A DNA stretch of 34,899 nucleotides from DALYLB01 sp046154695 (GTDB lineage Bacteria; Acidobacteriota; Blastocatellia; RBC074). Each line of letters opens with the position of its first letter. Position 1 is the stretch's first letter. A program made the position numbers and the translations under genes. The stretch is from positions 1 to 34,899 of the forward strand of contig JBJXFI010000065.1 of the NCBI GenBank assembly GCA_046154695.1, read 5' to 3'. The notes beneath the pieces were generated by a model. That model saw only the letters and a list, made by a program, of their open reading frames with translations, did not search any database and had not been told where the DNA came from. This document shows, one piece after another, positions 8,340 to 15,273 of the stretch.

Positions 8340-8744
8340 TTAGCCGCCGTGAACCAGGGTCTTCAAATCCCGGCCGAACTTGACATCGATCTTGCCGGCC
8401 CGAACCTCGAGAACCTGGCCGGTCCCGAATTTCGGATGCTGCACGATATCGCCGACCGCGAAACGATCCTGCATGGAATAGATCCGCAACGGCCCCGCTT
8501 CGGCGAGCGAGGCGGCCGGGCTTTTTCGGGTGCGGGTCGTCGATCGCGAGGACGCGGTGGGCGTCTTCTTTTCCCGATAGAGATGATTGCTCTGACACGT
8601 GCGGCACTGTACGCGCTCGACCTGCCCGGCGGGGCTCATCGCGGCTATCACATGCTCGCGCGTCTCCTTGCATTTCCCGCAATATGCATCGATATCCCCT
8701 CCGAGTTGAGCTGTTTTCACGATCCCAAGTGACTCTTTAGACAT
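8340..8744 (-). CDS. Zinc-ribbon protein with C-terminal CarD/UvrD-Tudor-like domain
   Basis: A 134-residue soluble protein. Near the N-terminus YCGKCKETREH (from residue 21) and VQCRTCQSNHLY (about 44-55) give two C-x-x-C pairs, a zinc ribbon. A Ser/Thr/Arg-rich linker follows (about 58-85). The C-terminal part, FAVGDIVQHPKFGTGQVLEV (about 93-112), resembles the Tudor-like domain at the end of PcrA/UvrD helicases and the RNA-polymerase-binding domain of CarD proteins. This suggests binding to RNA polymerase or another transcription or repair protein, which is inference. It starts 17 bases after the preceding minus-strand gene, so it is probably the last gene of a three-gene transcript. I do not know a named homologue. 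Confidence 0.75.
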   Translation of the reverse strand: MSKESLGIVKTAQLGGDIDAYCGKCKETREHVIAAMSPAGQVERVQCRTCQSNHLYREKKTPTASSRSTTRTRKSPAASLAEAGPLRIYSMQDRFAVGDIVQHPKFGTGQVLEVRAGKIDVKFGRDLKTLVHGG

Positions 8745-8761
8745 TACAAGTATTCCGTTTC

Positions 8762-9595
8762 CTATCGATTTTTACTTTTTGTTCTGGTAGAGGTTGAAAG
8801 TTTTCCGGAGGCGGCAGTCGAAGGCACGCCGCTGCCCAGATTGATTCGCGCGTAATTCGAGTCTCGGCCGGCGACCGAGACTGTGAGATCCATCTGTTCG
8901 CGTCCGGCCAGATAAGATGGGATGGCGAAGACCAGCTCATCCTGTCCGGCAAAGAGCGACGAGGGGCGCGCCGCGATCACCACGCAGGGAATGCCGTTCA
9001 GCCGCACGCTCACGCCCGGGTTCCCCGATGCCAGCCGCCAGCCGGCCCCTTGTAAAATCACCAGCGTGGGGCGCGTCGAGGAGCCCACGGGAATGGCTTC
9101 GCTCGTCAGCGGCCGCAATTGAATTCCATCGAGCGTCCACAGGCCGGAAGGGATGAACGCCTCGCTGTCCTCTCCCGTGCTTTGAACGAAGACACCCGGC
9201 CAGACCGTGGCGACCTGAATGGATTCATTAAATCTGGCGCCGGTCTTCGTGGTCACCTCCACGGCGCGGGTTCCGCCCCCGCTGCTGTCGACCAGAATCA
9301 CCACCCGGGCGGGCGATACCGATCGTATACGCTGGGCCACCCCGTCGATCCGAACCGTCACGCCCCCCAGCGCGAGAGGCGGGCTGAACGGCTCGACCCG
9401 CTCCTCATCCGTGAAAGTCACGCCTTCGAGCGAGGCGAATGATTCCCTCGAAATCGGCGCGCCGGGATTCAGGAAATTCCGAATGGTCAGCGTCTGCGCC
9501 TCCGCCGATATCGCGAGAAGCAGAATTGAAAACAGCATTCGTGAGCACTGGCGAGAGCATATGCGAGAGCATTGGGTGAAATCGGGGCGCATCAT
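8762..9595 (-). CDS. Secreted protein with TIGR03437-like (Solibacter-type) C-terminal domain
   Basis: A 277-residue exported protein. The start at 9595 follows AGAGGAAG; a later Met at residue 20 would give a shorter signal peptide (MLFSILLLAISAEAQ). After cleavage near AEAQ, residues 35-120 look like a beta-sandwich IPT/TIG-type domain (PARVVILV, GTRAVEVTT). The second half has WPGVF, then VVIAARPSSLFAGQDEL, IPSYLAGREQMDL and a Gly/Asn end, following the pattern of the TIGR03437 domain that is highly expanded in Acidobacteriota secreted proteins. A Ser/Thr/Lys-rich tail ends the protein. It seems to be part of the cell surface or secretome, without a known enzymatic role. It starts 36 bases after the TGA-containing lipoprotein gene ends and probably shares its transcript. 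Confidence 0.78.
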   Translation of the reverse strand: MMRPDFTQCSRICSRQCSRMLFSILLLAISAEAQTLTIRNFLNPGAPISRESFASLEGVTFTDEERVEPFSPPLALGGVTVRIDGVAQRIRSVSPARVVILVDSSGGGTRAVEVTTKTGARFNESIQVATVWPGVFVQSTGEDSEAFIPSGLWTLDGIQLRPLTSEAIPVGSSTRPTLVILQGAGWRLASGNPGVSVRLNGIPCVVIAARPSSLFAGQDELVFAIPSYLAGREQMDLTVSVAGRDSNYARINLGSGVPSTAASGKLSTSTRTKSKNR

Positions 9596-9631
9596 GACTT
9601 CCTCTTCTGCTGCACAAATTGAGAGAGATTC

Positions 9632-10177
9632 TCAATTCAAAGGGATATTTCGCCACTCTCCCTGAATGATCAAATTTCGAATCTCGGCCGCCGTCCTGCC
9701 CTGCTTGTTCAATTCGTGAACCAGGAGACCCTCCTGGAGACAGAGCTGTCAGCCGGCGCTGTGATCGGTCGCGTAACAGTCGAGCAGGCTCCGGTGGCCA
9801 TTGCTGTTATCACAGGCGCAGTAGCAGGGTTGTTGCGCGAAGAGCGCGGGATTTTCCCGGGCATAGCCGTAGGCCCGGGCCACGACCGGCGTCGAGAACA
9901 TATTCGGATCCAGGACCTTTGGCAGCGGTTTCGCCGCATCGGCCGTCTCAAAATAGGCGGGAATCCGAGGAGTGGGAACGGCCGCCGCCTCTGATGCCTC
10001 ATGCGAGTGCGCTGGGGAACTCTGCTGCGCGTGCGGTTGTGAACTCTGCGTTGATGGCTGCTGTCCGCAGCCGGCTTGCAATAGGATTCCGAATAAGATT
10101 CCGGCCATCGCTATCCATTTACGGCTACGGCTACGGCTACGGGTCTGCCCGCCGGCGGTCCCTGAATATCTCCTCAT
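9632..10177 (-). CDS. PCYCGC-type lipoprotein, probable selenoprotein (in-frame TGA = Sec143)
   Basis: The frame opens at the ATG at 10177 with GGAG nine bases upstream. It gives a lipoprotein signal (lipobox LQAGC), a Gln/Ser/His-rich linker, and the motif PCYCACDNSNGHRSLLDCY that marks the PCYCGC family of small envelope lipoproteins of unknown function. A TGA at 9751-9749 interrupts the frame after TDHSAG. Reading through it, the frame continues QLCLQEGLLVHELNKQGRT, then a helix-like AAEIRNLI, to a TGA stop at 9634-9632. As I recall the family, its members carry a C-x-x-C here, so the TGA replaces the first Cys and yields U143-x-x-C146. A hairpin of bacterial SECIS type follows the TGA (see separate entry). 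The likely role is thiol or metal chemistry at the envelope. The alternatives, nonsense mutation or sequencing error, are less likely because the frame, family sequence and hairpin agree. Confidence 0.75.
9721..9737 (-). promoter_or_regulatory. Candidate bacterial SECIS hairpin
   Basis: On the mRNA strand, 11 bases after the in-frame TGA, CCAGGAG-GGU-CUCCUGG forms a perfect 7-bp stem with a GGU loop. Counting the TGA as bases 1-3, the loop bases are G22, G23 and U24. In E. coli fdhF the SelB-contacting bases are G23 and U24, carried by the same codon, GGU at the seventh codon after TGA. The bulged U17 of fdhF is not present here, where A pairs in the stem. Confidence 0.7.
10120..10143. repeat. 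Hexanucleotide tandem repeat (TACGGC, about 4 units)
   Basis: Three perfect TACGGC units and one variant (TACGGG) lie in tandem. On the minus strand they encode an alternating Arg-Ser tract in the n-region of the lipoprotein signal peptide (residues about 12-19). Changes in copy number would keep the frame and only alter n-region length and charge. Confidence 0.8.
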
Positions 10178-10505
10178 CTATTTATGCTCCAATCGAAGTT
10201 GCGCGACTCCCGTGACGACCGGGATTGAGATCCCCCCAGGTCGCCGCGCTGCGATAAAATTGATTTTCGAGACGAAGAACATCGGCGCTGACATTCAACT
10301 TTCGCATTGTAACATCATTTAAAGATTGGGCACAGAGACGGGTGGGGTTCGCTGTTCGGAGGGCTTCCGGATTAACCAATCCTCAAAACAAAATGGAAGA
10401 CAAATTAGATTCCCGGTGCTATCATCCCGGGGAATCGAGCGCAGTGCCCTTCATCACCTCTCAGTAGGCCCCACACGCAATGAGTTACAGCTAACCGCAA
10501 CAACC

Positions 10506-12239
10506 ATGCAGAAATCAATCCTTGGAAAACTCATCAGGACATTGTTGATTGTTCCGTTTCTTGTTTCAACGGGGTCGGGCCAGGGGCGGGGATACACTCT
10601 GCAGATCGCATCGGAGCCGACGGAATCGGAGGCGAGAGCCCTCGTCGCGGACCTCAAAGCGAAAGGGATCGAGGCCTATTGGGTGAAGGCGGAAGTCCCC
10701 GGCAAGGGAACGCGCTACCGGGTGCGGATCGGAAAATTCAAGAGCCAGAGCGATGCAAGAGCCATCGGGGAACGGGCCTTCAATCAAAAACTGATCAAGG
10801 AATATATCGTCACGCTCTACGATGCGCCGGGAGAGGGAGAGATCGCCGCCCAAAAAGTCGCGGCCCGGCCAATCCCCGCCGAGCAGAAGGGCGCTCCGGA
10901 TCGCATGCCCGCGCGGCCGGCCGGCGAGGGATCGATGCTCGCATCCAAACCGGCGGCAGCGTCGCCTGCGGCCAAGCCAACCGCCGGCGCTCCCGAAATA
11001 CCGCCGGAAGAGGCGCCTCGCCCGCAGGCCGGAAAGGAGAGAAAGCCGGAACCGGCTGTCGAGCCTCTCCCGCTCAAGGCGGAGAAGGAGCCCGCTCCCG
11101 TCCCTTCCGCGCGGGAAAAAGCCGCCAGGGAGCCGATTTCGATGCCGGCGATCACGGTCTCGCCCGTGCCGGAGGCTCTCGCGGATGTCACCATCAGCAA
11201 TGATAACTGGAAGATCGTTCGCCGCAGCGCCGAGACGGACAAGAACCTGCGCGCGATTCATTTCGTCGACTCGATGACGGGCTGGGCCGCCGGAGACGCC
11301 GGCGCCGTCTATCGCACGACCGACGGCGGTCGATCCTGGAAGCCGCTTCTCGCCGGCGCGCCGGCCAACATCAACTTCATCTATTTCATCGACTGGAACA
11401 CCGGCTGGATGATCGGGGAAAAGAGCGACCGCGACGAGGAGCCTGAAACGCTGCTTTACATGACGACCAATGGCGGAAAGACGTGGTCGCATAAGCCGAT
11501 GCCGAACATTCTGAGCCTCCACTTCATCGATGCCCGGACGGGCTGGGCCGTGGGGCGCAACGCCACCCTGATGAAGACCACCGATGGCGGAAACGAATGG
11601 GCCAAGATCGACAGCATGGAGAAGCTGATCGGGCTTCCGGTGGAATCGACCAGTTACACATACGGTTTCCGCGATCTCCATTTCGTCGATTCGCAGCACG
11701 GCTGGCTGGTCGGCAATTTTTACGGGCGCGCGCGAAGCAATATCGGCGGGGTCTTTATGACCGAGGACGGCGGCGCGACCTGGAAGCGCGTCCCCATCAC
11801 GATTCAGACGCAGCATACCTCCGGGCGCTTTACGCCCGGCGTCTATCACTCCGTCCGATTCACCGACAACAATCTGGGCTCCGTCACCGGGGAGATGTAT
11901 GACGGCGAGGGGCGCTATTTCTTCGTCCTGCACACGCGCGACGGGGGCCGATCCTGGGAGCAATATCGAACCCCCAGCCGCGCGGTCCACAACACCCAGT
12001 TCCTCGATCCGTCCTACGGCTGGTCCGCGGCCTTCGCTCCGCGCGAGGGAGAGGCCGAAGCCGTCGTGTACGATACGACGCTCATGCGAACCGATAACGG
12101 GGGGATGTCCTGGCGCAACGACTTTATCGCCAAGGGACGTCGAATCCGCGGCGTCTTCTTCCTCTCCCCGACCCGCGGCTGGGCCGTCGGAGACCGCGGC
12201 ATGATTCTGCGCTATGAAGAGAAGGCAAAGACGAACTGA
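10506..12239 (+). CDS. Exported SPOR-domain protein with YCF48-like beta-propeller
   Basis: The start at 10506 gives a signal peptide (MQKSILGKLIRTLLIVPFLV, then STGSGQ); the longer open frame upstream has no signal-like sequence. The 577-residue product has three parts. Residues about 28-105 form a SPOR domain (YTLQIASEP, YRVRIGKF), which binds denuded peptidoglycan glycans. Residues about 106-225 are a Pro/Ala/Lys-rich linker. Residues about 230-577 hold seven YCF48/BNR-like blades, for example HFVDSMTGWAAGDAGAVYRT and HFIDARTGWAVGRNATLMKT, each with TTDGG-x-x-W. YCF48 propellers help photosystem II assembly in phototrophs, but the same fold is common in secreted proteins of non-phototrophs, where it probably mediates protein binding. 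The fusion suggests a propeller tethered to the cell wall or division site. Confidence 0.82.
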   Translation: MQKSILGKLIRTLLIVPFLVSTGSGQGRGYTLQIASEPTESEARALVADLKAKGIEAYWVKAEVPGKGTRYRVRIGKFKSQSDARAIGERAFNQKLIKEYIVTLYDAPGEGEIAAQKVAARPIPAEQKGAPDRMPARPAGEGSMLASKPAAASPAAKPTAGAPEIPPEEAPRPQAGKERKPEPAVEPLPLKAEKEPAPVPSAREKAAREPISMPAITVSPVPEALADVTISNDNWKIVRRSAETDKNLRAIHFVDSMTGWAAGDAGAVYRTTDGGRSWKPLLAGAPANINFIYFIDWNTGWMIGEKSDRDEEPETLLYMTTNGGKTWSHKPMPNILSLHFIDARTGWAVGRNATLMKTTDGGNEWAKIDSMEKLIGLPVESTSYTYGFRDLHFVDSQHGWLVGNFYGRARSNIGGVFMTEDGGATWKRVPITIQTQHTSGRFTPGVYHSVRFTDNNLGSVTGEMYDGEGRYFFVLHTRDGGRSWEQYRTPSRAVHNTQFLDPSYGWSAAFAPREGEAEAVVYDTTLMRTDNGGMSWRNDFIAKGRRIRGVFFLSPTRGWAVGDRGMILRYEEKAKTN

Positions 12240-12254
12240 GAAGAGGAAGCGCGC

Positions 12255-13334
12255 TCAGTGGCGGAAGGCGAGCAGCAGCTCGACGAGAATCAGGACGACG
12301 ATCACCACTTCCAGCGCCTGGCTTTGCGCATTGTGAATGCGGTCATTCAGAAGTTGATAGAAGCCGGAGATGATCTCCAGCTTTCGCGAAATGATCCGAT
12401 CCCATTCCTGCAGGTAAAACCGCTGCGCGGCCGCCGAATAAAGCCGCGCCAGGTAGAGGTCTCCCACCAGTTTCAGGGCATTCTCGACCCGTTCATTCAG
12501 GAGCGATGATTCCAGCCGCAGCTCCGCCAGATCCTGAATCGCCTGTTTATAGGGGGTTCGCATCGGTATCGGCCACTTGTCCGGCTTCCGAATGAGCGCC
12601 TCGTAATCGATGATCCGCCGATCGAGGCGGGCATCGATATAGCGCGCCTCCAGCAACTCGACATTCAACAACTCGAGGACGTTGACCGTGTCCTCGTAAT
12701 CGCGGTCATAGATGATCGCGGCATTCCAGTCGACGAGCGTCAGGTCGGTTTCGTAATAGGAGATGCTCTGGGTGAGGGCGTCCTCCTGCTGGGACCGGCT
12801 CAACCCCGCTCGCTCGAAACGCAGCGTCTGCGCAAGGGTCGTGCGATGCCGGCTCATCAGCTCCTCCGCGAGAAAGTATTGGTCCAGCCGCTCGATGATG
12901 AAGAGATAGTAGTCCTCGACAAGGTCCGCCAGACAAGGGCGGACGATGGCCGGCTCGATCTTCCCGATCAGGGAAAGGACCTGCTCCCGGGCCTGGGGTT
13001 CGAGGTTGAGCGTGTAAAGGTCATGGCTCATTCGGGAGAGATCCTCCAGCGAGGTCTCGGCCTTCAGGGGCCATCGATAGGCGATGCTGACCGCTCCGAA
13101 ATCGAAGATCGTCGCCTGAACCTCCGCGGGATCGGGAAATGGGCCGGTGGCGATGCCCAGGCTCAGAATCTGGGGCGGCCGGGTGTATTGCAGGTAGGTG
13201 GGCGTCAGCTTCTTTCGTGAAAGCGGCTGGACGGGCGTCGTGGCCATCATCGACCGTAACTTTTCGAGCGATACTTCCTGCCCGACATCGAATGCGAACA
13301 ACGCCGCGATTTGCCCCTGCAGAATCTTCGTCAT
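12255..13334 (-). CDS. RMD1/DUF155 family membrane protein
   Basis: A 359-residue protein with the layout of the RMD1/YagE (DUF155) family: a mixed N-terminal domain containing IFDFGAVSIAYRW (about 75-87), a long helical middle with many charged residues, a C-terminal coiled helix LQEWDRIISRKLEIISGFY, and a single membrane helix at the very end (about 339-356, VVIVVLILVELLLAF). Family members anchor in a membrane by this C-terminal helix; the mitochondrial relatives RMD1 and RMND1 support translation and meiosis in eukaryotes. The bacterial function is unknown. The gene converges on the SPOR/YCF48 gene with only 15 bases between their stops. It is divergent from the LolA-like gene. The ribosome site (GGAA) is weak. 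Confidence 0.75.
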   Translation of the reverse strand: MTKILQGQIAALFAFDVGQEVSLEKLRSMMATTPVQPLSRKKLTPTYLQYTRPPQILSLGIATGPFPDPAEVQATIFDFGAVSIAYRWPLKAETSLEDLSRMSHDLYTLNLEPQAREQVLSLIGKIEPAIVRPCLADLVEDYYLFIIERLDQYFLAEELMSRHRTTLAQTLRFERAGLSRSQQEDALTQSISYYETDLTLVDWNAAIIYDRDYEDTVNVLELLNVELLEARYIDARLDRRIIDYEALIRKPDKWPIPMRTPYKQAIQDLAELRLESSLLNERVENALKLVGDLYLARLYSAAAQRFYLQEWDRIISRKLEIISGFYQLLNDRIHNAQSQALEVVIVVLILVELLLAFRH

Positions 13335-13428
13335 AGGTTCGTTTCCAATGGATCAGCCCTGGCAAGACGCCCTCTCCGCGCTCTCAGACAAGGGTCCCGC
13401 CATCCTACCACCATTCTCCGGCACGCGG

Positions 13429-13434
13429 TATAAT
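13429..13434 (+). promoter_or_regulatory. Possible -10 promoter element (TATAAT)
   Basis: A perfect TATAAT lies about 40 bases before the TTG start of the secreted LolA-like gene, in the divergent gap 13335-13474. The -35 region at the right distance is a poor match, so this is only a likely site. Confidence 0.4.
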
Positions 13435-13474
13435 TCCGGCTCGGTCTAAAAATTTTGCGGCAAAGGAGTCCCTG

Positions 13475-14293
13475 TTGATTTCCCGTTATTCACGCATTGC
13501 CCCCTCGCTGCTTTTCATTTTATCCTCAATAATCGCCGTAGGCGCCGGCTTCTCCCACGCGCAGCGGGCCGATCCCCAGGATCCTCGAAATCGGGAGATT
13601 GGGGTCGAACTGCTCAAACAGGCGATTGCGGCGCGCGGCGGCGACCGCTATCTGGGATTCAGGACCGTTCTGACGAACGGGCAGTTCACCCCGTACGACA
13701 AGGGGATCTCTCAAAGCCCCGTTCAGTTCATCGACTGGATCGTGTATCCCGACAAGGAGCGAACGGAGTTCGGAAAAGGCAAGAAGAAAGATCGGCGAAT
13801 CCAGGTCAATGTCGGGAAGACCGGCTGGGTCTATGACGGCGATGCCCAGACGCTCAAGGACCAGACCGGCGAGCAGATCCGGGCGCATCTGGAAGGGCTC
13901 GAATTCGACATCGACCGGGTCCTCCGCTCCTCCTGGAAGGAACCGGGGGCCGAGGTTCGATTCGCCGGCCGCGAGGAGCTTCGCCCCGGCGAACGCGCCG
14001 ATGTCGTGGAGGTCAAACTGACGTCCGGTTCCCTTCTCGCTCTCTGGCTCGATCGCTCGACCCACCTCCCGATCAGCCTCGTCTATGAGAGAACCGAGGA
14101 GGCCAAACTCAGTAAACGAGAGGTTCGCTTCTTCCAATACATCGTCTACGACGGCGTTCGGTTTCCCAACATCGTCGATTTTTACCGGGATGGTCTGCAG
14201 GAGAGCCGCATCAATTTTCAGTCCGTCAAGATCGATGCCCCGATGCCGGAGGAGCTCTTCGCAAAGCCCGTAAATATCAAGGCGGTCAAATAA
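13475..14293 (+). CDS. Secreted LolA/LppX-like protein of unknown function
   Basis: A 272-residue protein that starts with TTG at 13475, eight bases after AAAGGAG. Residues 1-30 form a signal peptide ending FSHAQ. The mature part begins with a helix (ELLKQAIAARGGDRYLGFRT) and continues as a series of amphipathic beta strands with YPDKERTEF, GKTGWVYDGD, VEVKLTSGSLLALWLD and YDGVRFPNIVDFYRDG. This pattern, a helix then a curved sheet, resembles the LolA/LolB-like outer-membrane lipoprotein-sorting fold seen in many Acidobacteriota secreted proteins. The gene at 33779 has a similar N-terminal plan. I do not recognise a specific function; lipid or hydrophobic-ligand binding in the periplasm is a guess based on the fold. 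Confidence 0.7.
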   Translation: MISRYSRIAPSLLFILSSIIAVGAGFSHAQRADPQDPRNREIGVELLKQAIAARGGDRYLGFRTVLTNGQFTPYDKGISQSPVQFIDWIVYPDKERTEFGKGKKKDRRIQVNVGKTGWVYDGDAQTLKDQTGEQIRAHLEGLEFDIDRVLRSSWKEPGAEVRFAGREELRPGERADVVEVKLTSGSLLALWLDRSTHLPISLVYERTEEAKLSKREVRFFQYIVYDGVRFPNIVDFYRDGLQESRINFQSVKIDAPMPEELFAKPVNIKAVK

Positions 14294-14299
14294 TTACCG

Positions 14300-14333
14300 T
14301 TTGGAGTTCCGCTTGAAGGCCGAACTTCAAACA
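14300..14333. repeat. Palindromic intergenic repeat, short copy (family A)
   Basis: GTTTGGAGTTCCG at the left and CGAACTTCAAAC at the right pair imperfectly around CTTGAAGGC. The sequence is clearly related to the copy at 5593-5661. It lies seven bases after the stop of the LolA-like gene and may also act as a 3' end structure. Confidence 0.75.
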
Positions 14334-14469
14334 GGATGGGTGAGGAAAATTTTCCCGACGGACCTGTTTATGCCCTGCCCCCGGCCATCGTTTTTGAATC
14401 GATGCGGCAGGATTTATCCGGAAGCGCCGCGTACGGAAGAATAGAGGGCCGAGGGTCCCGGTTTTCGAG

Positions 14470-14496
14470 GGAACCTTTTGACCGCCCAACTCGTTA
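14470..14496 (+). promoter_or_regulatory. ECF-type promoter of the sigma factor gene
   Basis: GGAACC (14470-14475) and CGTTA (14492-14496) are separated by 16 bases, the classical -35/-10 pattern of ECF sigma-factor promoters. Transcription would start about 80 bases before the sigma gene. This suggests the sigma factor activates its own operon. Confidence 0.6.
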
Positions 14497-14585
14497 GAAC
14501 CTGTCGGAACGACAGAGACTACGCGAATATGGGCTCTGAGGTTTACATCTTGATCAGGAGTGACACAACCAACGTGGGAGCCAAC

Positions 14586-15164
14586 GTGGCTTTGATTAAA
14601 TCGGACGCAGAACTGGTGCGGCGATGCCGCGCCGGAGACAGCACTGCCTGGGAACAGGTGGTTCATGAATATTCGCGCCGCGTCTACAACCTCGCCTATC
14701 GGTTCACCGGACGGCATGAATCGGCCGAGGACCTGGCACAGGAGGTCTTTGTCCGCGTGTACCGCTCGCTGGACCAATACGACCCGCAGGCGGGAGACCT
14801 GGCCAACTGGCTGATGCGGCTTGCGCGCAACCTGGTGATCGATGACTATCGGCGGCGAACGCGCACACCGACCGATCTGGGCGAGGATATCATCGATCAC
14901 GAGTATCGCCTGGAGAGCCGATCGGATGCGCCGGATCGCGGCGTCGAACGATTTGAGCGCGCCAGACAGGTTCACGAGGCAATTGCAAAACTGCAACCCG
15001 ACCTTCGCGAATGCGTGATCCTTCGGGATATCGAAGAGCTGAGTTATCAGGAGATCGTCGATATCCTGAAGATCCCGATTGGCACCGTCAAATCCCGGAT
15101 CAATCGAGGCCGGATCGAACTGGCCCGGATTCTCCGCAGAATGAAGGTCGTGGAGACGCTGTAA
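14586..15164 (+). CDS. ECF-type RNA polymerase sigma factor
   Basis: I start at the GTG at 14586, five bases after GGGAG; an ATG at 14529 is an alternative that adds 19 unmatched residues. The 192-residue protein has sigma region 2 (about 20-85: VYNLAYRFTG, AEDLAQEVFVRVYRS, NWLMRLARNLVIDDYRRR) and region 4 (about 130-182: LRECVILRDIEELSYQEI, IPIGTVKSRINRGR). It lacks regions 1 and 3, which defines the ECF group. It directs RNA polymerase to stress-type promoters, one of which appears to be its own. The next gene, 109 bases on, encodes a double zinc-finger anti-sigma factor, so release from the membrane probably controls activity. Linkage to the envelope proteins downstream suggests an envelope-stress regulon. 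Confidence 0.93.
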   Translation: MALIKSDAELVRRCRAGDSTAWEQVVHEYSRRVYNLAYRFTGRHESAEDLAQEVFVRVYRSLDQYDPQAGDLANWLMRLARNLVIDDYRRRTRTPTDLGEDIIDHEYRLESRSDAPDRGVERFERARQVHEAIAKLQPDLRECVILRDIEELSYQEIVDILKIPIGTVKSRINRGRIELARILRRMKVVETL

Positions 15165-15273
15165 CTCTGTCGGTCGTCCATTGTCGGTTGGCTTCCCACC
15201 CCCGCTGGGTCAACTGCCACTGACACCAGACCACGGGCCGGGAAACAATCCGGCGATCAAACCGGCAAACAAC

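Noticed and set aside
9749..10177. Reading the PCYCGC-type lipoprotein as a 142-residue protein ending at TGA 9751-9749, or as a pseudogene
   Set aside because: The same frame continues after the TGA with family-like sequence, a partner Cys and a natural stop, and a hairpin sits at the selenocysteine-signal offset. Mutation or sequencing error remains possible but explains less.
10182..10304. Short minus-strand frame (about 41 codons, starting MRKLNVS) ending just before the PCYCGC-type lipoprotein gene
   Set aside because: No ribosome site and no recognisable sequence. A leader peptide cannot be excluded but has no support.
11220..12239. YCF48 propeller taken as a sign of phototrophy
   Set aside because: YCF48/BNR-like blades are common in secreted proteins of non-phototrophs, and no photosynthesis gene is in the window.
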